A stretch of DNA of 64,000 nucleotides, taken from positions 888,912-952,911 of the forward strand of contig NZ_VIUW01000001.1 of assembly GCF_007828725.1 (NCBI RefSeq), in the 5' to 3' direction. The stretch is from Marihabitans asiaticum. Its GTDB lineage: Bacteria; Actinomycetota; Actinomycetes; Actinomycetales; Dermatophilaceae. Positions 18,180 to 26,571 of the stretch are shown one piece after another. The position numbers and the translations under genes were made by a program. Each line of letters starts with the position of its first letter. The first letter of the stretch is position 1. The notes beneath the pieces are model-generated. The model searched no databases, had not been told where the DNA came from, and saw nothing but the letters and a program-made list of their open reading frames with translations.

Positions 18180-19325
18180 CTAGCGACCCGTGGGGCTCAG
18201 CCCCAGCGACCGGCCGGCGAGGCCGCGGGAACGGGTCGCCAACCCCTTCGCGATGCCCCGGATCGCCACCGCAGCCGGGCTGTCCGGGTGGCCCAGGACG
18301 ACCGGGGTCCCGGTGTCGGCGCCCTCGCGCAGGGTGACGTCGATAGGGACCTGCCCCAGCAGCGGGACCTCGGCGCCGATGGTCCGGGTGAGGCTCTCGG
18401 AGACGGTCTTCCCGCCGCCGGCGCCGAAGAGCTCCTGGCGGGTCCCGTCGGGCAGCTCGAGCCAGGACATGTTCTCGATGACGCCGACGATGCGCTGGTG
18501 GGTCTGCGCGGCGATCGACCCCGCTCGCTCGGCGACCTCGGCCGCTGCCATCTGCGGGGTCGTGACCACGAGCAGCTCGCTGGTGGGGATCAGCTGGGCC
18601 ACCGAGATCGCGATGTCTCCGGTGCCGGGCGGCAGGTCGAGCAGCAGCACGTCGAGGTCGCCCCAGAAGACGTCGGCGAGGAACTGCTGCAGCGCTCGGT
18701 GCAGCATCGGGCCGCGCCAGACCACCGGCTGGTTGCCGGGGACGAACATCCCGATCGAGATCACCTTCACCTCGTGCGCCACCGGCGGGAGGATCATCTC
18801 GTCGACCTGCGTGGGCTGGCGGGTGACGCCGAGCATGCGCGGGATGGAGAAGCCGTAGATGTCGGCGTCGACGACGCCGACCTTGAGCCCCTGGTCGGCG
18901 AGCGAGGCCGCGAGGTTGGCGGTGATCGAGGACTTGCCGACCCCGCCCTTGCCCGAGGCGACGGCGTAGACGCGGGTCAGCGACCCCGGCTGGGCGAAGG
19001 GGACCTCGCGCTCGGCCTGACCGCCGCGCAGGTGGTTGCGCAGCTCGGCCCGCTGCTCGTCGGTCATCACGCCGAGGGTGACCGTGGCCGCGGTGACGCC
19101 GTCGATCGAGCGCAGCGCCTTCTCGGTGTCGGTGGTGAGCGTCTCCTTCATCGGGCAGCCGGAGACGGTGAGCAGGATCGTCGCGGTGGCGTGGCCGGAT
19201 GCGTCGACCCCCGCGTCCTCCACCATGCCGAGCTCGGTGATCGGCTTGCGGATCTCGGGGTCCTGGACGGTGCTGAGCGCCTCGCGGAGCATCTCGTCGG
19301 TGATCGTGGGGTGGGTCGAGGGCAT
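18180..19325 (-). CDS. mrp: Mrp/ApbC/NBP35 family Fe-S cluster carrier ATPase
   Basis: A 381-residue P-loop ATPase that loads or carries iron-sulfur clusters. Residues 1-90 are a MIP18/DUF59 domain (LREALSTVQDPEIRKPITELGMV), and the ATPase domain starts with VYAVASGKGGVGKSSITANLA, a deviant Walker A with two lysines. DADIYGFSIPRMLG and DLPPGTGDIAI are typical of the family. The ATG at 19325 (MPSTHPTITDEMLREAL) is preferred over earlier in-frame ATGs that overlap the upstream DUF1003 gene. It corresponds to Rv1229c. It lies directly downstream of the DUF1003 and MgtE_N/CBS genes on the same strand with short gaps, so one operon is likely. Confidence 0.92.
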   Translation of the reverse strand: MPSTHPTITDEMLREALSTVQDPEIRKPITELGMVEDAGVDASGHATATILLTVSGCPMKETLTTDTEKALRSIDGVTAATVTLGVMTDEQRAELRNHLRGGQAEREVPFAQPGSLTRVYAVASGKGGVGKSSITANLAASLADQGLKVGVVDADIYGFSIPRMLGVTRQPTQVDEMILPPVAHEVKVISIGMFVPGNQPVVWRGPMLHRALQQFLADVFWGDLDVLLLDLPPGTGDIAISVAQLIPTSELLVVTTPQMAAAEVAERAGSIAAQTHQRIVGVIENMSWLELPDGTRQELFGAGGGKTVSESLTRTIGAEVPLLGQVPIDVTLREGADTGTPVVLGHPDSPAAVAIRGIAKGLATRSRGLAGRSLGLSPTGR

Positions 19326-19335
19326 GGTCTCGATG

Positions 19336-19950
19336 CTAGGCGCTAGGCCGGTCGTCTCCATCATCGCCCGCCTCGGAGCCGGACTCGCGCAGCCGGACCT
19401 CCAGGCCCTTCTCCTCCATCTCCTCCAGCAACGACCGCAGCTCGCTGCGGACGAAGTCGCGGGTCGCCGCGTCGCGCAGGGCGATCCGCAGCGCCGCGAC
19501 CTCCCGGGTGAGGTACTCGGTGTCCGCGAGCGCCCGCTCGGCCTGGACCCGGTCCTGCTCGAGGGCCACCCGGTCGCGGTCGTCCTGACGGTTCTGCGCG
19601 AGGAGGATCAGCGGCGCGGCGTAGCTGGCCTGCAGCGAGAGGATGAGGGTGAGCAGGGTGTAGTTCAGCGCCCGCGGGTCGAACTGCGCGCTCTCGGGCA
19701 TGAAGGTGTTCCACGCCAGCCACACCGCGACGAAGACGCTCATCCAGATGAGGAAGGTCGGCGTGCCCATGAAGCGGGCGAACTTCTCCGAGAGCACCCC
19801 GAAGCTCTCGCTGCTCAGCGCCGACGGCTTGCGCATCGCCCAGCGGCGCTGCAGCTCCCGCGGCTGGTCGACGCGGGTGGGGTCGACCCGGCCGGAGCCG
19901 GAGCGGCGCCGGCGCACCCTGTCCTGACGGTTCTTCTCGCGCTCACTCAT
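19336..19950 (-). CDS. DUF1003 membrane protein
   Basis: A 204-residue protein with a basic N-terminal tail, two transmembrane helices (about 65-82 and 97-117) and a long charged coiled-coil tail (about 120-195). The segment FLIWMSVFVAVWLAWNTF and then LTLILSLQASYAAPLILLAQNRQ is the DUF1003 signature. Its function is unknown. Its start overlaps the stop of the MgtE_N/CBS gene by eight bases, an arrangement known from mycobacteria (Rv1231c-Rv1232c), so the two proteins probably work together. Confidence 0.88.
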   Translation of the reverse strand: MSEREKNRQDRVRRRRSGSGRVDPTRVDQPRELQRRWAMRKPSALSSESFGVLSEKFARFMGTPTFLIWMSVFVAVWLAWNTFMPESAQFDPRALNYTLLTLILSLQASYAAPLILLAQNRQDDRDRVALEQDRVQAERALADTEYLTREVAALRIALRDAATRDFVRSELRSLLEEMEEKGLEVRLRESGSEAGDDGDDRPSA

Positions 19951-21211
19951 CGATGACCTCGTGCCGATCGTCGCGCCAGTCGTCGGGGAGGATGTGGTCG
20001 AGGACGTCGTCGACGGTCACCGCGCCGACGAGGTGGCCGTTCTCGTCGACGACCGGGACCGAGATGAGGTTGTAGGTCGCCAGGGTGCGGGTGATCCGGC
20101 CGAGCGGGGCGTCGGGGAGAAGGGGGTCGACCCCGGTGTCGAGGAAGAGCCCGACCGAGGAGTGCGGCGGCTCGCGCAGCAACCGCTGGAAGTGGATCAT
20201 CCCGAGGTACTTCCCGGTCGGTGTCTCGTGCGGGGGACGGCAGACGTAGGCGGTGGAGGCCAGCCCGGCCGCGATCTCCTGGCGGCGGATGATCGCCAGC
20301 GCCTCGGCGACCGAGTCGTCCGGGCCGAGGACGACTGGCTCGGTGGTCATCAGGCCACCGGCGGTGTTCTCGTCGTAGGTGAGCAGGCGCCGCAGCGGCT
20401 CGGCGTCGTCGGGCTGCATCAGCTGGAGCAGGGTCTCGGCCCGCTCGGGCGTGAGCGCGGAGAGCAGGTCGGCGGCGTCGTCGGGGTCCATCGCCTCGAG
20501 GACCGCGGCGGCGCGGGACTCCTTGAGCGAGGAGAGGATCTCGGACTGCTCGTGCTCGTCGAGCTCCTGGAGGACGTCGGCGAGCCGCTCGTCGTCGAGG
20601 GCGTCGACGACCTCGCTGCGTCGCTTCGCCGGCAGATCGGTGACCACCTCGGCGAGGTCGGCCGGCTTGGAGTCCTCGAACTGCTCGAGGAACTTCACCG
20701 CTGCCTGGTCGGCGTCGGTGGCGTGCAGCCCGGTGACGTCCTCGACGGGGACGGTGAAGGTCTCGCCGCGTCGCCGGGTGAGCAGGCCGCGTGTGCTCTT
20801 GCGGCCGGAGCGGACGAAGACCCGCCGGACGAGCCAGTCGCGGGTGGGCGTCTGCTCGACCCCGATGTCCTCGACCGTGGCCTCCACCGGGCCGTCGTCG
20901 CCGCGCACCGTCACCTGCCGCTCGAGCAGCTCGGCGAGCACGAGGGTCTCGTTGGCGCGCTGCTCGAAGCGGCGCATGTTGACCAGCCCGGTGGTGATGA
21001 CCTGGCCGCCCTCGACCGAGGTGACCCGGGTCATCGGCACGAAGACGCGGCGCGCGCCGGGGACCTCGATTACCATCCCGATGGCGCGGGGTCGGCGGCC
21101 GCTGCCGAAGGTCACGACGACGTCCCGGACCCGGCCCACCTGGTCGCCGAGCGGGTCGAAGACCCTCAGGCCCGCGAGACGGGCGACGTAGAAGCGGGCG
21201 GCAGCACTCAC
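19943..21211 (-). CDS. PRC-barrel / MgtE_N / CBS protein without the MgtE channel
   Basis: A 422-residue soluble protein. Residues 1-75 (VARLAGLRVFDPLGDQVGRV) look like a PRC-barrel, 165-280 form the MgtE N-terminal helical superfamily domain (DDERLADVLQELDEHEQSEI, EAMDPDDAADLLSALTPERA), and 285-410 form two CBS domains (TAGGLMTTEPVVLGPDDSV, VPVVDENGHLVGAVTVDDVL). In true MgtE channels these cytosolic domains sense magnesium and gate a five-helix pore; here the pore is absent. The overlapping DUF1003 membrane gene downstream could supply a membrane partner, which is inference. It matches Rv1232c. Confidence 0.88.
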   Translation of the reverse strand: MSAAARFYVARLAGLRVFDPLGDQVGRVRDVVVTFGSGRRPRAIGMVIEVPGARRVFVPMTRVTSVEGGQVITTGLVNMRRFEQRANETLVLAELLERQVTVRGDDGPVEATVEDIGVEQTPTRDWLVRRVFVRSGRKSTRGLLTRRRGETFTVPVEDVTGLHATDADQAAVKFLEQFEDSKPADLAEVVTDLPAKRRSEVVDALDDERLADVLQELDEHEQSEILSSLKESRAAAVLEAMDPDDAADLLSALTPERAETLLQLMQPDDAEPLRRLLTYDENTAGGLMTTEPVVLGPDDSVAEALAIIRRQEIAAGLASTAYVCRPPHETPTGKYLGMIHFQRLLREPPHSSVGLFLDTGVDPLLPDAPLGRITRTLATYNLISVPVVDENGHLVGAVTVDDVLDHILPDDWRDDRHEVIDE

Positions 21212-21216
21212 GCCGG

Positions 21217-21735
21217 TCAGGGTAGTGGGCGCACCACCTCGGCGACGAGCGTCGTCGGTGGCGGGCGGTCGGGTGACTCCACCGGTCGGCCCGCCGGGCG
21301 GATCAGCCAGATGCGGGACTCGGCGCGCCAGCGCGAGACGATGTCAGGTCCGCCGCCGATGCGCTCGGCGCGCAGGAGGGCGGTGGCAGCGGTCCACGGG
21401 TCGCCGGCGTCACTCCCTTCGCCCGGCGGCTGCGTCACCGACGACGAAGGGGGGACCAGCTCGGCCGCAGTGGCCGGCAGGACGAGGAGGCGACGGCCGT
21501 CTCCCTTCGACCGCAGGATGACGTGCAGCGGGGCGGGCGGGGCCGCCAGGTCACCGAGCTCGGGCTCCGGGCCGCCCGCGACCACGAGGAGCGAGCCGGA
21601 GGGGCCCGCCGGGCTGCCGGCGGGCACCGGGGCGAACCACGTCGCCCGGTCGCGATCGGTGCGGAGCCAGACGATGTCGCTGCGGTGCAGCGCTGCCTCG
21701 AGCACCGCGCCGAGGTCCGTGCGTCGGGTGCTCAC
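21217..21735 (-). CDS. Conserved hypothetical protein
   Basis: A 172-residue protein beginning VSTRRTDLGAVLEAALHRSDIVWLRTDRD from a GTG at 21735. Codon bias and the clean divergent arrangement with the CitE-like gene (39 bases between starts) support it as real. It ends five bases before the start of the MgtE_N/CBS gene, so it is probably the first gene of that operon. No known domain is recognised; the sequence looks like a small beta-rich soluble protein. The same reading frame stays open far upstream only because of high GC. Confidence 0.6.
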   Translation of the reverse strand: MSTRRTDLGAVLEAALHRSDIVWLRTDRDRATWFAPVPAGSPAGPSGSLLVVAGGPEPELGDLAAPPAPLHVILRSKGDGRRLLVLPATAAELVPPSSSVTQPPGEGSDAGDPWTAATALLRAERIGGGPDIVSRWRAESRIWLIRPAGRPVESPDRPPPTTLVAEVVRPLP

Positions 21736-21774
21736 CGCGACAGCGTAGAGGCGGGCGCTGCTACGTTCGACGCC

Positions 21775-22641
21775 GTGAGCGACCCGGAGCAGCCCCGTCG
21801 GTCCGTCCTCTACCTGCCCGCGAGCAACCCGCGGGCGCTGGAGAAGGCGAAGACCCTTCCCGTCGATACGCTCGTCCTCGATCTCGAGGACGCAGTGGCG
21901 CCGGAGGACAAGGCCGCCGCCCGCGCGGCGGCGTGCGCGGCCGTGGGGTCGGGGGAGTACGGCCACCGCGAGCTCACCGTGCGGGTCAACGCGGTCGGTA
22001 CCCCCTGGCACGAGGAGGACCTGGCGGCGGTCGCCGCGGTGGGGCCGGACGCGGTGGTCGTGCCCAAGGTCGAGTCGGCGGAGCAGGTGCGCGAGGTGCT
22101 CGACGCGCTGGCTGCGGCCGGCGCACCGGAGACCACCACGGTCTGGCCGATGATCGAGACCGCGCGAGCGGTCGTGCACGCCACTGACATCGCTGCTGGG
22201 TCCGACCGGGTCGCGGCGCTCGTGCTCGGGACCAACGACCTGCTGGCGCAGCTGCGCGCGCAGCCGGTCGCCGACCGCTCCCCGCTGCTGGTGGCGATGT
22301 CGATGGTGGTCCTCGCGGCCCGCGCGGTCGGGGCGGTCGCGCTCGACGGGGTGTACAACGCGGTCCGCGACGAGGAGGGGCTGCGCCGCGAGTGCGAGCA
22401 GGCCCGGGACCTTGGTTTCGACGGCAAGACCCTCATCCATCCGACCCAGGTCGGCCCGTGCAACGAGGTCTTCGCCCCGGGCGAGACCGAGGTGGAGGCG
22501 GCGAAGGGGGTCGTGGCCGCCTGGGAGGGCCGCGACGGCGGGGGAGTTGCGGTGCACGAGGGTCAGATGATCGAGGAGCTCCACGTCGCCCAGGCCCGCC
22601 GGGTGCTGGCCGTCGAGCGGGCGATCCGCGAGCGCCGCTGA
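21775..22641 (+). CDS. HpcH/HpaI aldolase / CitE-like CoA ester lyase
   Basis: A 288-residue TIM-barrel lyase. RRSVLYLPASNPRALEKAKTL is the family opening, DTLVLDLEDAVAPEDKAAAR supplies metal and substrate ligands, VVVPKVESAEQV and WPMIETARAVVHA supply the catalytic Glu, and GFDGKTLIHPTQV closes the barrel. Actinobacterial members act on malyl-CoA, methylmalyl-CoA or citramalyl-CoA, and the exact substrate cannot be chosen. The GTG at 21775 is adopted because the upstream frame covers the divergent promoter. No itaconate or glyoxylate cluster is adjacent. Confidence 0.82.
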   Translation: MSDPEQPRRSVLYLPASNPRALEKAKTLPVDTLVLDLEDAVAPEDKAAARAAACAAVGSGEYGHRELTVRVNAVGTPWHEEDLAAVAAVGPDAVVVPKVESAEQVREVLDALAAAGAPETTTVWPMIETARAVVHATDIAAGSDRVAALVLGTNDLLAQLRAQPVADRSPLLVAMSMVVLAARAVGAVALDGVYNAVRDEEGLRRECEQARDLGFDGKTLIHPTQVGPCNEVFAPGETEVEAAKGVVAAWEGRDGGGVAVHEGQMIEELHVAQARRVLAVERAIRERR

Positions 22642-22818
22642 TACCGGTTCGGCAACGGTCGGCCGGGTTTGGGGCGTGAGTATTCCCTCACTCCGAGGGT
22701 CGGCGTAGCCTGCCGTGTATCCGAGGTCCACCGGGGAAGCGCCGTCGCCGCGGCGCCGGTCCGAGGACACCGGCCGCGGCGCGGGGAGCGCTCGGACCGA
22801 TGAGCAGTGGGAGAGATG
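22642..22818 (+). other. GC-rich leader with hairpins before the L,D-transpeptidase gene
   Basis: The 177 bp contain GTGAG/CTCAC arms (22676-22680 and 22687-22691) and a nested hairpin with CCGGT/ACCGG arms (22756-22760 and 22769-22773), flanked by complementary GC-rich arms. Leaders of peptidoglycan-remodelling genes in actinobacteria sometimes hold the ydaO/c-di-AMP riboswitch. I could not find its conserved core here, so the region is only noted as possibly structured. Confidence 0.3.
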
Positions 22819-23814
22819 ATGACGAGATACCAGCCACGCCACACCGCTGATGTACGCGACACCGGGCGCCGCCTGCTCGTCCGGGGCGGAGCCGCCGCGA
22901 CCGTCATGGGAGCGGCGACCCTCGGGCTGCCCGGCGCCGCGCAGGCAGCCCTGCCGATGCTGCGCTACGGCTCTCGTGGCTCGGCGGTGGTCACGCTGCA
23001 GAAGAAGCTGCGCACGCTCGGCTACTCGGTCTCGACCGACGGCATCTTCGGCCCCAACGTGCTGCGCAACGTCAAGGCCTTCCAGCGGAGGGCGAAGCTG
23101 GGAGTCGACGGCATCGTCGGACCGAACACCTGGGCTGCGCTGGACCGGGCCACGTCCGGTGGCTCTGAGCCGGATCCCCAGCCCGAGCCGAGCGACCCCA
23201 AGCCCGAGCCGAGCGACCCCAAGCCCGAGCCGAAGCCCACCGGGTCGCGCCCGATGCTGCGGCCCGGGTCGCGCGGGAGCCACGTGACCTACCTGCAGCG
23301 GCAGCTGTCGAGCCACGGCTTCTGGGTCGGGAGCATCGACGGCAGCTACGGTCACCTCACCTCGCAGGCCGTCATGTGCCTGCAGAAGACCTACGGCCTC
23401 GGTCGGGACGGGGTCTGCGGACCCAACACCTGGTCGGCAGTGGGGCGGATCAGCCGCCCTCGAGCGGCGTACTACAGCGGCAACGGGATCGAGATCGACC
23501 TGCGCCGTCAGGTGCTGCGCGTCGTCGAGGGCGGTCGGGTGAAGTGGGCCTTCAACACCAGCACCGGCACGTCCCGGACGCCGACGCCCCGAGGCACCTA
23601 CCGCAACTTCCGGCGGGTGAACAAGATGGACTACTCGCCCCTGGGCAAGCTGTGGCGACCCGTCTACTTCTACCGCGGTTACGCCATCCACGGCTCGACC
23701 TCGATTCCCGGCTACCCCGCCTCGCACGGGTGCGCTCGGGTGAGCAACGCCGCGATGGACTACATCTGGGCCAGGAACCTCGCCCCGATCGGGCGGTCCG
23801 TCCGCGTCTACTGA
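22819..23814 (+). CDS. L,D-transpeptidase with two peptidoglycan-binding domains, Tat-type signal
   Basis: A 331-residue exported enzyme making 3-3 crosslinks or anchoring proteins to peptidoglycan. The N-terminus has RR followed by a hydrophobic stretch and AQA (GRRLLVRGGAAATVMGAA), which suggests Tat export. Two PG_binding_1 domains (LRYGSRGSAVVTLQKKL and LRPGSRGSHVTYLQRQL) are separated by a PKPEPSD linker. The YkuD domain has HGSTSIPGYPASHGCARV with catalytic C305. ATG 22819 follows GGAGAG; a GTG at 22807 is also in frame. A paralogue follows 141 bp downstream. Confidence 0.87.
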   Translation: MTRYQPRHTADVRDTGRRLLVRGGAAATVMGAATLGLPGAAQAALPMLRYGSRGSAVVTLQKKLRTLGYSVSTDGIFGPNVLRNVKAFQRRAKLGVDGIVGPNTWAALDRATSGGSEPDPQPEPSDPKPEPSDPKPEPKPTGSRPMLRPGSRGSHVTYLQRQLSSHGFWVGSIDGSYGHLTSQAVMCLQKTYGLGRDGVCGPNTWSAVGRISRPRAAYYSGNGIEIDLRRQVLRVVEGGRVKWAFNTSTGTSRTPTPRGTYRNFRRVNKMDYSPLGKLWRPVYFYRGYAIHGSTSIPGYPASHGCARVSNAAMDYIWARNLAPIGRSVRVY

Positions 23815-23955
23815 CGACGTGAGGTCTGCCGACGAGCCTCGCGGGTGCAGTGGATCACAGGTCTGTCACGACCGGCGAGTGCTCCGCACCTGGCCTGGGT
23901 CCGTGAGGTCTCGTGGGCCCGCACGACCACCCCAGCGCATCAGCAGGAGAGCCGC

Positions 23956-24993
23956 ATGACCGTCCACCCCAGAGGCCGTTTCGGCGTCGCCACCGTGGCC
24001 GGCCTGGCCACCATCACCATGGCGGTGTCCGCCTGTGGCACGGGGCAGAGCGACGACGGCCAGGCGTCGGACGCGACGAGTCGGCCGGCGCAGACCGCGT
24101 CGACGTCGAGCCCGACCTCGGCCGCCTCCTCGACCTCCTCATCGCGCCGCTCCACGTCGGACTCGCCGTCGACCTCGGACTCAGGGTCTGCCTCGGCGAC
24201 GTCGAGCACCTCGACGCCCCGCTCGACGTCGACATCCGCGACCGCGAGCTCGTCCACCTCGACCCCGTCAACGTCGAGCTCGCCCACGCCGAGTCGCTCC
24301 ACCTCGAAGTCGTCGACCTCCAGCACAACCACGGCGACGGCGTCGCCGAGCCCGAGCTCTACCCCTTCGCCCTCGTCCTCCAGCCCCGCCCCGACCACGC
24401 TCCGGCCGGGAGACTCGGGAGAGCAGGTCACCGCGCTGCAGCGCAGGCTGGCCGGTCTCGGCTACTGGCTGGGCACCGCAGACGGGAACTACGGCGGGCT
24501 GACCGTGCAGGCGGTCCTCGCCTTCCAGAAGGCCAACGGGCTGGGCCGCGACGGGCTCGTCGGGCCCGCCACCCGCGCCGCGCTGGAGTCGGCCGGCCGT
24601 CCCACCGCCCGCGGTGGTGGGCCCGCGGACCGCGTCGAGATCGACCTGCAGCGCCAGCTCCTCCTCGTCGTGCGCGGCGGCGCGGTCCAGGTGGCGCTCA
24701 ACACGAGCACCGGCAGCGGCGAGCTGTACGAGACCGAGGACGGCGAGCAGGTCCGGGCGACCACGCCGACGGGCAGCTTCAGCGTCTTCCGTGGGGTGGA
24801 CAAGATGGATGAGTCCGACCTCGGCAAGCTCTGGCGGCCGCGCTACTTCTACCGCGGGTGGGCAGTTCACGGCGCCACCAGCGTCCCCGCGTACCCGGCC
24901 TCGCACGGGTGCGCGCGGGTGAGCAACCCCGCGATGGACATGATCTGGGCCAAGGACCTCATGCCGGTCGGCAGTGCCGTGGTCGTGTTGTGA
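23956..24993 (+). CDS. Lipoprotein L,D-transpeptidase with one peptidoglycan-binding domain
   Basis: A 345-residue paralogue of the preceding enzyme. The N-terminal signal ends in a lipobox (TMAVSAC), so it is probably a lipoprotein on the outer face of the membrane. A serine/threonine/proline-rich linker of about 110 residues, likely a wall-spanning and possibly glycosylated spacer, leads to one PG_binding_1 domain (LRPGDSGEQVTALQRRL) and the YkuD domain (HGATSVPAYPASHGCARV, catalytic C319). ATG 23956 has CAGGAGA six bases upstream. The linker DNA has a different codon pattern from its neighbours, with repeats of TCG and AGC codons, consistent with slippage-driven growth. Confidence 0.87.
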   Translation: MTVHPRGRFGVATVAGLATITMAVSACGTGQSDDGQASDATSRPAQTASTSSPTSAASSTSSSRRSTSDSPSTSDSGSASATSSTSTPRSTSTSATASSSTSTPSTSSSPTPSRSTSKSSTSSTTTATASPSPSSTPSPSSSSPAPTTLRPGDSGEQVTALQRRLAGLGYWLGTADGNYGGLTVQAVLAFQKANGLGRDGLVGPATRAALESAGRPTARGGGPADRVEIDLQRQLLLVVRGGAVQVALNTSTGSGELYETEDGEQVRATTPTGSFSVFRGVDKMDESDLGKLWRPRYFYRGWAVHGATSVPAYPASHGCARVSNPAMDMIWAKDLMPVGSAVVVL

Positions 24994-25036
24994 CCGAGCG
25001 CTCGGGTCTGTGCCTCTGGTCTGGGATGATGTCCTC

Positions 25037-25633
25037 ATGAGTCAGCCGGCAGGTCGCCCGATCCGTGAGCAGGTGCTGCGCCTGGAGTTCCCCCAGTCGC
25101 TCGGCACCTACGACAGCTACGAGCAGGCGCAGAAGGCGGTCGACTACCTCTCCGACCACGAGTTCCCGGTCGAGAACGTCATGCTCGTCGGGACCGACCT
25201 CAAGCAGATCGAGCGGGTCACCGGGCGGCTCACGACCGGGCGGGTCCTGCTCGGCGGACTGCTGTCCGGTGTCTGGATCGGGATGTTCGTCGGTCTCGTC
25301 TTCGCGATGTTCGAGGGGGGCGAGGACATCGTCATGCGGATGATCTCGACCGTCCTCGTCGGCGCGCTCTTCGGGCTCGTCTGGGCGTGGCTCGGCTACC
25401 GGGCGACCGGGGGGCACCGCGACTTCACCTCGATCAGCCAGGTCGTCGCCACCCGCTACGAGCTGCTCGTCGAGCACCGCAACGCCCAACAGGCCCGCGA
25501 GTTCCTGGCCGAGCACGACCCGATGCGCGCCGCGGAGGAGCGGGCCCGTCAGATCCGTGCCGACGCCGACCGCGCGGCGGCCGCGCAGGCGGCCCGAGCC
25601 GGGACCGACCCCGCCGCCCCTCCCACCCCGTAG
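25037..25633 (+). CDS. General stress protein GSP17M-like membrane protein
   Basis: A 198-residue protein. Residues 15-60 (LGTYDSYEQAQKAVDYLSDHEFPVENVMLVGTDLK) match the general stress protein 17M domain. Two hydrophobic segments (about 73-93 and 98-118) form a membrane hairpin, and the tail is an alanine/arginine-rich helix. The family is named from B. subtilis YflT/GSP17M; its biochemical function is unknown. It corresponds to Rv1234. The ATG at 25037 fits; an in-frame ATG upstream would overlap the transpeptidase gene. It runs into a 56-bp tandem repeat array 14 bases after its stop. Confidence 0.82.
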   Translation: MSQPAGRPIREQVLRLEFPQSLGTYDSYEQAQKAVDYLSDHEFPVENVMLVGTDLKQIERVTGRLTTGRVLLGGLLSGVWIGMFVGLVFAMFEGGEDIVMRMISTVLVGALFGLVWAWLGYRATGGHRDFTSISQVVATRYELLVEHRNAQQAREFLAEHDPMRAAEERARQIRADADRAAAAQAARAGTDPAAPPTP

Positions 25634-25646
25634 ACCCACCCCTTCG

Positions 25647-25943
25647 CAGATCCCCGGGGAGCCTCAGACGAGCGGTCGCCCTTCGGCGGATCCCGCCCTG
25701 TGCAGATCCCCGGGGAGCCTCAGACGAGCGGTCGCCCTCCGGCGGATCCCGCCCTGCGCAGATCCCCGGGGAGCCTCAGACGAGTGGTCGCCCTCCGGCG
25801 GGCCCCGCCCTGTGCAGATCCCCGGGGAGCCTCAGACGAGCGGTCGGCCTCCGGTGGGCCCCGCCCTGTGCAGATCCCCGCGGAGCCTCAGACGAGCGGT
25901 CGGCCTCCGGTGGGCCCCGCCCTGTGCAGATCCCCGGGGAGCT
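25647..25943. repeat. 56-bp tandem repeat array, five full copies plus a partial one
   Basis: Units begin with CAGATCCCCGGGGAGCC at 25647, 25703, 25759, 25815, 25871 and 25927 (partial), an exact 56-base period. Copies differ at only a few sites, mostly C/T or G/C changes. Each unit holds the palindrome TCCCCGGGGA and GGCGG/CCGCC arms. Because 56 is not a multiple of three, it cannot be a coding repeat. It separates the convergent GSP17M and pdxT genes and supplies the pdxT stop codon. It resembles the MIRU/VNTR loci of actinobacteria. Confidence 0.95.
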
Positions 25944-26571
25944 GCGAAGGGGGTGAGGTGACGGCCGCGAGGAGGGCCCGGTGCGCCGTCGGATCCCCGG
26001 TCAGCTCCGAGTGCAACGAGATCCCGATGACGGCGCCTTGGCGCACGCCCACGACCGCCTCGCGTCGGCCACCGTCCGACGTGGCGACGGTCATCGTCGC
26101 GGCGACCTTGACCCCTTCGCCCCAGGCGGTCACCTCTGGCGCCCGGATCGCCGCAGCGCGCAGCGATCCCGGCCGGCCGTCCCCGGCACCGGACCAGGTG
26201 GCGACCGTCTCGACCGAGTCGACCTGACGCCCGAAGGCGTTGCGCCGCACCGCGATGTCGAGGATGCCGAGGCTGCGCTGACCGGGTGCCGGGTTATCGA
26301 TCCGGCGCGCGAGGAGGACCAACCCGGCACAGGTGCCAAGGGTGGGCAGGCCGCCGCCGATGGCTTCCGTCAGCGGCTCGCGCAGACCGACGACGTCGAG
26401 CAGCCGGTCGAGCACCGAGGACTCACCCCCAGGAATGACCAGTGCGTCGAGACCGTCCAGCTCGGCCGGTCGCCGGACCGGTACCGCCTGCGCGCCGAGC
26501 GCGGCGAGCATTCGCTCATGCTCGGCCACCCCACCCTGGAGCGCCAGGACCCCGACCGAGGGGGAGCTCAC
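25888..26571 (-). CDS. pdxT: PLP synthase glutaminase subunit
   Basis: A 227-residue class I glutamine amidotransferase-like enzyme that delivers ammonia to PdxS. The PGGESS motif (47-52), nucleophile C81 in GTCAG and the H187-x-E189 pair (LHSEL) complete the triad; most relatives have HPE here, so HSE is a mild variant. The start is a GTG at 26571 overlapping the pdxS stop by four bases (GTGA), giving coupled translation. The last ~20 residues ([18 protein letters not shown]) are encoded by the 56-bp repeat array, which also provides the stop, so the normal C-terminus has been replaced or extended. Confidence 0.92.
   Translation of the reverse strand: MSSPSVGVLALQGGVAEHERMLAALGAQAVPVRRPAELDGLDALVIPGGESSVLDRLLDVVGLREPLTEAIGGGLPTLGTCAGLVLLARRIDNPAPGQRSLGILDIAVRRNAFGRQVDSVETVATWSGAGDGRPGSLRAAAIRAPEVTAWGEGVKVAATMTVATSDGGRREAVVGVRQGAVIGISLHSELTGDPTAHRALLAAVTSPPSQLPGDLHRAGPTGGRPLV

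Noticed and set aside
22642..22818. c-di-AMP (ydaO) riboswitch before the L,D-transpeptidase gene
   Set aside because: The context is right, but I could not find the conserved GGGGGAACC, GGGGTGAATC and CCGTCAGCTAACC segments, so it is listed only as a possibly structured leader.
21217..23727. An 836-codon minus-strand open frame
   Set aside because: Only its last 172 codons look like a protein; the rest lies antisense to the CitE-like and L,D-transpeptidase genes and is open because of high GC.
25647..25943. CRISPR array
   Set aside because: The whole 56-base unit repeats with only point differences; there are no unique spacers between conserved repeats and no cas genes.
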